Part shown: one piece after another, positions 6,101-15,100 of the stretch
How the letters are laid out: each line of letters begins with the position of its first letter
Numbering within the stretch: the first letter of the stretch is position 1
Source: an uncultured Megasphaera sp.
GTDB taxonomy: Bacteria > Bacillota > Negativicutes > Veillonellales > Megasphaeraceae
Direction of reading: 5' to 3'
Length of the DNA stretch: 22,514 bases
NCBI GenBank assembly: GCA_900540735.1
Contig: UQHB01000043.1
Coordinates: forward strand, 1-22,514
The notes under the pieces: model-generated
What the model saw: only the letters and a program-made list of their open reading frames with translations
The model's database searches: none
Told to the model about the DNA's origin: nothing
Program-made: the position numbers and the translations under genes

Positions 6101-9100
6101 ATCGATGATGTTTTGCGGACTGACAATCGGTTTGAGTTCTCCTTCTTCCGACTCCTCTTTAGGGCGGATGGAATACTTCGTTGGATTTGCCTTCTTGAGC
6201 TTGACCAAATCAGTTTCATCTGGTATAGTGGAAGACAAATTAAAGGAACCGTTCACCAGTGGGCCATTGGGTGCCCGGGATACAGATTGTATCCAGTGAG
6301 CGGTTCTTTTTTTGTTTATATACAACAATTCATCATTGTTTATCCGTTTCATAATCCATCTATTATTGGGAATGGGTGTCCCTTTACCATATACACTCAT
6401 AATCTTATTAATTTTCATCGTTTTTCCATCATTATCGACCTCCAGTATAAAGGGAACAATAATAGTAGCTCCATTGGTATCTTTCAAGTCTATGACAACC
6501 AATCTTTTATTTTTTAAATCTGATTTAGCAATAAATAATGGGTCAGATAGTGCTTGTGGTATTTTCTTCAAAATTTCCGGAGTGACTTCTTGAAAATGCT
6601 TGTATCCCAATATCTTTTTTAATATAGATTGGTCTATATATACCGGTTGTATTTTGGCACCGGTTAAACGCATGACCAACGGAGTAGTCATCACTTTTAT
6701 GGCAGAGTTATCTTTGATGCGATTGTTTATAAAATCATCAATGGACTTGCCAAACTGCGCAACATCTTTTTGTAACTGCCGTTTAGGTGAAAGACTGGCA
6801 TGCATTGTATTTGATTCATTTCCAGTTCGATTCCACACGTGTCCACTCTCAATCTTACGCAGTACGTTATGGACGTTTTCTACTCCTGTAAGAATAGTTT
6901 GAACCTTCCGGGCAAAGTCCTTGATTTTCTGCCAGAGCTTGCCCCACGCTGTACCGCGGCCTTTACGGCGCGCTTCTACCCAGCTGGCATAATGGTCGGC
7001 TTGCGCTTCTTCATCACCGAGGTGTTTATTGAGGAGAGCCTTTTCTTTATCTGTCAGTACCATGTCATGCGCTACGTGGAAAGCTTCATGGAAGCCTGTC
7101 CCTGCACGGCTCCCTTGGGAGAGCGCGATGTAAGAATCCTGTCCATGGGTTTCGGCAAAGCCTTCCACAATAACGTCAGCGTTGGCATCGTACCCATGTT
7201 CCTCTTTAGCTCTTGCAAGGTCTTCCTCTGCCGCAACAATATTATTTCTAAAGTCTACTACGACTTTTTTACCGTTCGGCATGGTCATAGTTAGACGGTT
7301 TTCCCCTTCTGCAACAGTCGCCGTCGGAAAGGCTTTTTGTATTTCATCCTTCAAGTCATTGATAGAACGGCGTTTTGCATTTCGCACTTCTGTAACAGAA
7401 AACTTACGGTTTGTATCGACTCTGTCTGGGACGGTAATCCCTGCTAGATTGTCAAAAAATTCTTTCACGTCATTGCCGGGTATTTCCTTGGAGGCAAAGG
7501 AATCAGCTTTCGCTAGTTCTCTATCCGCCTCATTATAGTATTTATCAATGATGACTACTTTGGTTGGAACGTTCGTCCCTGCGCGTCCAAAGGTTACTTT
7601 AGGTAGATGGATAATGCCACGGAGTACGGCATCTTCTTCGCCGCGGTCTTCTTTCCGTTTTGCGTCCGGATTCCCATAAAACCACTTGTCAAAATGTTTT
7701 TGCGTAGATGGCCCTTCGGGAAGGATAGCGACGATACGGCCACCGTTGGAGAGATGCTTGAACGCTTTCGCCAGATGTTCCACCGCCGTTTTACCGCCAT
7801 GTCCAAAAGGCGGATTCATGACGATGCCATTGAACTTATTGACGAGGTTGAAGTCTTCAAAGGTACTGCCAACCGTTTTGGCATTAGGCGTTGTCATTTT
7901 AAGTTTAGGAATGAGCTTGCCAGACGGTTCGACAACGGTGTTCTTCGTGTTTTCCGGGAGCCACCGCGCAATAGCACCATGCCCTGCGGACGGTTCAAGT
8001 GCGCTTTCGCCTTCTTTTAATCCTGCCCATTCTACCATCTTGAGGCCCAGCGGTTCCGGCGTTGCAAAGTAGTCCACACCTTCTGCGGCCTTATTGCGGC
8101 TTGTCTTTTTCTGCTGCGCAAAGTAGAAGGACTTGGCTCTATCATAATCTGTCAAGGCATTGTTTGTTTCATAGTCGACAGCCTTACCGCCTGTTCCTTC
8201 TGTCGGGCTTCCCGGCAGGTATTTACGCCAGCTATCGCCTTCTTGCGACTCATTGAAGGCCGTAATAAAAGCGTTCTTCAAAGAGCGTGCTTGTTCCCCT
8301 AAGGCAAGGTTTTCCGCGGTACTTGCTCGTTCGGCAATCTTTGTTACAAAGGCCATTTGTTCCATCATGGTGCCTGTATTCAAGTACCGGAATATGGCGT
8401 TGCTCTTATTACCGACACGATAGATACGACCTTCTTCTTGAATTGCCGCAACCGGTCTAGTCGGAAGTCCTAAGTTGATTTCGACACGTTGGTATGTACC
8501 GGTCGTATCATGAAGGCTAATCCCGGCTTGGCCAGCATCTGACTGTACTAAGATAGCTTTTACTTTGCCATTATCATCGTTAAATGCGTTTTTGGCCTTG
8601 GTTCTGTTTTTCTTGCTTATGTCGCCATTATAAATGGCAATTTCATCACCAAAGACTTTTGCAAACAGGTCAATGGGAGATTGCAATTTATCGACATCCA
8701 GCTTAATTAAATCTGGACGTTGCCGTTTAAACGCTTCGTACTGGCTTAATAATTTAGCCCCGAATGAAGCATCCCACGGTGCCTTTTCATCACGAGCCTT
8801 ACGTAAGTCACTTTCTAAGAGTTTGAAAGGATGGATACCGCCGCCTTTCTTGTAATCGTGGAAAATGACAACTTTCTTTCCGTCTTGAATATACCGCTTA
8901 ATGAGAGGAACGGCCTGTTTAGCCTTGATAGCTTCTAGCAGGTACATTCTTTCGTGATATTTAAAATGTTGCTGAATAAAACCAGCTAAATCGCTAAACT
9001 CACGATGCTTAGCCAGCCATTCAAATCCTTCATCAATACTCTTGCCTACACCGCCGTCTATCAGAATAAAACCGCGGTCATAATCATAGTTTGACGTCAG

Positions 9101-12100
9101 GACACGGCCATGTAATGCGCCGTCAGCTACTAACTTATCATGGAATTGACGTTCCATCACGCTGTTATCGACATCCGCATCCGGTTTCGTCAGCTTATTG
9201 TCTTTCATGCGATAGCCAAAGTTTTCAATAAAGAATTGGCCATACGCACTTGGGTCGTTATACCCATTAGACTGTTTATCGCCATAGTCGAATAAATAGC
9301 CATTGGCATAGTCTACGTCAGGTACATACGCAAATGGTGTAGCCGATAAAAAAACTACCTTGGCTTTTTCATCGCCTTGGTAGTCTTGTTTTGCTTTTTC
9401 TTTGAGCTGTTCATATTTGCTTTTTAGTTCATCGTATTTCTGCTTTAACTCTTTGGTGTTTTTTGCATTATAGGTATCGGCTTGCGCATACGCTTTATAT
9501 GCATCGTGTAGTTCTTGCGTTTCTTTGGCATATACCGCATCAAAATAACGTTGGAATCCTTCCGGGTGCCGGGACATAGCGCGAACAGCTCGCAACGGTT
9601 TCGTTACATTACCGCTTTTGCTGTTCATCAGGTTATGGCTTTCATCTACCAAAACAGCATCCCAATGACGTTTGAGTATTTCTTGGTTATCCCCTACATT
9701 GGCAAAGGTGGTAATCGTAGGTCCTTTCCCAGCATCTTGTTTACCTTCCAGCTGATACAAGGGCATAGCAAAGTCTTTTGCCGCGGCATCCTTCCACTGT
9801 TTAATAATGTCATTAGACGGCGCAATAATCAAAATATTTTTCTTGCCACGATTATAAAATCGCTTTGCTACGCCTAATCCAGTATAGGTCTTCCCTGTCC
9901 CAGTGCCATTGGTAAACATGACACCGTTGCCATTTGCGTCAAGGAGCCGCTTTTCTGCAAAGACAACATCGCCAGCTTGTTCCGGCAATAATTGGGGTAA
10001 TTCTTTTCGCACATCTGCCAGCCGTTCACTATCGTCGGTCTCCTGCGCCGCCGACTCTTCGGCTTTTATGTCGTCAGCGGTTGCATCGTTTCGTCCGTCT
10101 TGAGCAGCCGCAACAACGTCTTCAGGTCTTCTGCCTGCATCGTCGGGATTTCCTTCATAGCTATCTGTAATGCTTCTTGGTAACTCAGGATTTCCGGTGC
10201 CGCCGCTGTTATCCGCGGATTTTTCTGCTTGTACTGTGCTATTGCCAGTCGTTCCGCTAGTAGTGGTGCTACCTCCAGAAACGCTGTCACGCCCTTGAAG
10301 GTGTTCTGTTTGTCCGCTCTCAGTCGTTCCGCCACCTTGTCCATTTCTTCCAGTGGGTCTTTGGTTTTCATCATTTGTCCCCACTGTGTCTTGATTGTTC
10401 CCTTGGCCAGTTCGTTCAGCCACGTTGCCGGCATTGCCATGAACATTGCTATTATCTCCTTTCGCCGCATTAATTTCTTCCGTTGTTGGGTAATTCATAA
10501 CAGCTTCATACGCAGATTCAAAGTATTTGGCTTTTGCTACGCCTAAGGTCTTGATAAAGTCCCGGCGTAAGTCTGTCTTATCTGTCATGCCGTGGTCATA
10601 CTGCGCTCCGACATATCGCATATACGCCGTCATTTCTTTTTCATTGAGCGTACCATTTTTAGGCAGATGTTGCAAGGTATTCCAAATGGATTGGAGGAAC
10701 GGACGCGTTTCAGGCATATCTGCAACCATATTCGCCGCCCAATCAGCAAATTTATTTGCTCCTCTCTGCATGTGGATAGCCCCGATTTTTAGCCCATAAT
10801 ACATGAGTGTCGGATTGAACATCGGGTTTGCACTCAAATTATTTAACTCTTTCTTAAATGCCTCTTTCGCCTGCTGTAAGGCTTCATCACTCTGGTCAAT
10901 AAAATGGAATTGAAGTTTTGCTTCTTCGTTGGGGTCAATGCCCGTCTTGGCAATATCTTCGTCCGTAAGTACTTCACGTGGTGACGTAATACCTGCAGCT
11001 TCTAGGGCGGCCTTTCTTGCATCTTCTACAGAACCAAACCGTGCATCTTGTGGATTCGGCTTCTTGGCTTCTGCTTCCAGTGCTTTAAATGCACTCTCAA
11101 GAGCAGCTTTCATGTCTTCATTCGTGTCGTATCCATACCGCTTAGCACCGTCTTCTACAGTTTCCAACAAATGCCATGCCTCATCAAGGCTAAAGTTCTT
11201 ATCTTGATAGCCTGTCATGACTTTTTCCACGGCATGAAGAGATTTTTGTAAATTATCTGCATATTCTGTATCTAAGGCCGTTTGCGTAAGTTCTTTGTAC
11301 TTTCTACGTTCTTCTGCGTGTGCTTTGATTCTGGCACGGCGTTGTGCTTGCTGGTCTTGGATGTCACCGAGTGCCGTATCTGCCACTTTCTGCGCGGCTA
11401 GTTTTTCTTCGTGCGTCAATACACTCGTTGCGTCTTTGACGATTTCCATACCGTCAAACTGCCCTTGCGAAGCACTGTTTGCGTCAAACATGACTTTCTT
11501 CAACCGATTGATGGCTTCATACTCCGTGATTTCATGACGCTTGCGTTGCGCTATAATCTGGTCAACAGCGTCTTTGTACGGTGCGATTTTAGCATTGTCC
11601 ACGGCGTTGACTTTTTCTCGTCCCTGTCCTACACTAGACGTAGAAAGAACACTTGATTTATCGGATGTAGGCAGTCCTCTCTGTTCAGCCCCAACACCAT
11701 TGCTGGCAGGGCGCGAAACCGAGTTACCGTTGGGGGTAACTGTAGCATCTACGGCCGGGCTACCATAAATCAGGTGTTCTTTTTTTATTTGTTGTCGCAA
11801 CGTTCTATCTTTCTTTGGAAAAGCCGTGATAACGACATAATATTGCCCATTTGCTTTTTCTAAATCAAAGTACACTGGTGCAATTTTATGTTTAATTCCT
11901 TCTGTTTTATTCCCGTATTTTACTAGAGTATATGTTGCTTTTGATTTGGCTCCCGTTTCTTTTTTATAAATTGCATCAAAATTTTGTGCAACATCATCAA
12001 TCAGATTTTCAATAGATGAATACCCGATTTTTTTTGCTTCTTGTTCATGTTTTTTAGCATGTATAAGCCCTTGATACTTATCCCCTACCTTTAATCGGAT

Positions 12101-15100
12101 AGGGGCTTTTTTTAGTTCACCATTCGTAGCTTTTTCAATGTCTTCTGTGATATAGCCAAAGTCCACACTTCCGTCAGGCTTTACAATGAAGTCGTCTTTA
12201 TCCGCTTCGCTCAACAGCTTGCCAGATGACGTTTTATATCCCGGTGCAAGTTCTACTTTATCTTGATTCGGTTTACCTTCACCGGTTTGCGTACCTTCTG
12301 CCGCTTGAGCTTGTCGAGGTTCGGCGTTTTCATCGTTATTTTGCTGGGTTTCCCCACTTTCACTTGTCTGCGTATTTTCATTTGTTATCGTCCCTTCTGT
12401 GCTTTCAGACTGGCTTGTTTCTTGCGCCACGCCGCTAGTTTCTGGTCTATGTACTGGTCCACTTCCGGCGGATTCGGTTGTTGCCACTCCGGTATTTGTT
12501 TCGCTTTGCCGTTCGTTTTCGTTGAATAAGACACTACCTTGTACCTCCTTCACGGTATTCTTAATCAATTCTTCCATAGTCGGTATTTCCTGCGCCCCAA
12601 ACAAATTGCTTTGCTGCGGGTTGCCAACAGCTAATGCTCGTTGTGTCAAACCATTGAACGCATCCGACATATTTTTTACTTTAAATTTATTAGCGCTCAT
12701 AAAGCGTAGCATTAACTTACTTTCTGCACTATTTTCTTCTTGAAACATAGCCGTTTCGTTTAAATAGTAGTCCAGCGGTTTGCCTGCATCGCGCAAGGAT
12801 ATGAGCTTTTTGACGGAATCTGTAATAACCTTCGATACATTATATTCGGGATATACTTCGCCACGCTGAATGGCATCATTAACTTTCGATACATTCGGCG
12901 CAACGGCAATCATTGCTTTTAAAATGTTCTTGCTGTTGCTATCTGTTGCTTCGCTCATGCGAGCTAAAATAAATGAATCCTTATAAGCCTTAGCAAAGAG
13001 CGCATTACGGACGCGTTCAACCCCTTGCTGTGTAATATGACCATCCGACGTAAAGAAGGTGTTTGCGTCGTTTTCTGTTGCAATATCATGAACAGCCGCA
13101 CGCAAGAACTCCCGATTCCCGGCGTTCAGGATTTCACCTTTACCATTATCGACAAACCGTTCCAGCGTGGCGAGTTTCAGTTTATCCGCATCTACTTTAG
13201 CTTGTTCGGAGCTGCCGAGCCGTGCACCACCTTCCGTGCTGTTGATAATAGACTGTACATCGGCATCATCGCCAACTTGGCGCACTAAGACAGGATTCGG
13301 GATTTTGCTGATTTGTTCCGCTGTAAGGCCAAATTTTCCGGCATTTTTCGTTATATAGTCTTTATAGTCCTTGGCACTCTGACTATTTTGTCCGTATGCC
13401 AGCTGTAAGGCCATCGTACGGCCGTTTCCATTTAAGACAATGCCGTTTTTATTGACGACTGGCGCACCTTGGTTGACAAATTGGCTGTCTGTCAATAATT
13501 CCGGTTTAATGGTGCGTGCCATTTTTTCGACTTGCCCTTGCATGACGACACGTCCTCTGTCACGAGGCTGTAACGCTGCCGGGTAGAACCGGTTTGGCTT
13601 AAAGGCGGTATCATGGCTTGCCGTAAGGTCCGCAGCAGATACCACTTTATACGTAGCATCCATGCCATTATCAGAAGCACTGGCATGGATTTTTTCTGTT
13701 TTGCCAGCAGGCACAAGGGTCATAAGTTTTTCCTTTTTATTTAAATAGGCCTGTTGCCCCGGTGTCGGTTGTTCCGTAACGGCTTGTGGCTGTGCAACGG
13801 TATTGTTATTAGTCGTATTCGCATCTATGTGCTGTTGTTCCGCATCTTGTGCCGGTTTGATAAGCTCTGTAGGTGTAGGATTAGAACCGCCTTTTTCAAT
13901 TTGCGGTTGAGAGATATTCGTTTGTACCATGCTAGGGTGCTGTTCTTGTATTTTAATTCCATTTTGCTTTTGTACAAACGATTGTAAGGCCTTTCCGTAA
14001 TTATCTTTAATGAACTGACGGTTTTGCGGTGTATCAATGAATTGATCCCGGCCTTTGCGGTCTGTAGTAAACATATCGCTGAACGTGTTTACGTCTTCAA
14101 TCGTATCAGCCGTATCTTTCATATACTGCGCAAACTCAGGAATAGCTGCGTTTTCATTGACAGTTTCCTGCTTTTTACCATTCAAGATTTTTTCATTCTC
14201 TTTGGCTTGCTGTGCCGCGGCTTGTTGTTCTTGCTGGACGTCGCCTGCAATTTTGTTCGTATCAGGGGCTTTAAGGATGTTATCCATTTCTTGTAACTGC
14301 TGGCGGAGCATCGCATCATTTTCCGAAGACGTTTGGCGTAAGTCTGCATCGCTCATTTCGGTATCTGAATGGTCACGAGAGCCTGTTTCATCCATGCCGC
14401 TAGTATTTACTCCACCACTATTTAAACCGCCGTTATAGCCGCCTAAATGGAGATGGTAGCCGCTTCCTGCATCATGGAACAATACTTCTTTAAAGGCACC
14501 GGTATCTTTAAAGCGTTGCAAGACAGCTTGCGCCTGTTCTTCCGTTGTGCCTTCTGGCAACACAATATCTACGGCATCGTTATGTACATGATAGCTGTTT
14601 TCTGCGCCCCCTACTTCGGCATTATGCTCCGGTGTACGAGCGGCAGAAGAAATAGCAGCACCTTCGGCTAATCCCATTTCATTTAGGATACCACCAATAG
14701 TAGGCAAGGCAGACTGAAATTGTGGCGTTAAATTATTGACTTGGGCAGTAATATCATCGCCTTGTGTAGGCAAATTATATGGCTGAATTCCATTTCCAAA
14801 TGAAGCATCTTCACCACCGAGGTTATTATAGTTCTGCTGTACTTGTGCCAAATATTCATCAGCCGCCGAGCCAGAACCATTGTAAGCCCGCACGCCAGCC
14901 CATACATCGCCGTTATTTTCAGCAATTTTCTGAGACAGGATATACATACCAGCTAAGGCATTTTGCTGTGGGTCGGTGCGCCAATCCGGGTATTTATCAT
15001 TAATGCCATAGTCATTAGCAGACTCTTCTGTTATCTGCATAAGGCCGCCATTTTCCGACATATTGATAGCGTTGACATCATCACCACCAGTTTCACGCGC

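Noticed and set aside
5954..6517. 187-codon plus-strand frame opposite the AT-rich toxin-like block
   Set aside because: It is hydrophobic, Phe/Ile-rich and without start signals; it arises as antisense of an AT-rich coding region.
12226..12743. Overlapping plus-strand frames opposite the Thr/Glu/Gln linker
   Set aside because: Linker codons give long open antisense frames by composition; the products are Leu/Phe/Cys-rich with no start signals, unlike the nested minus-strand frame at 10066-10446.
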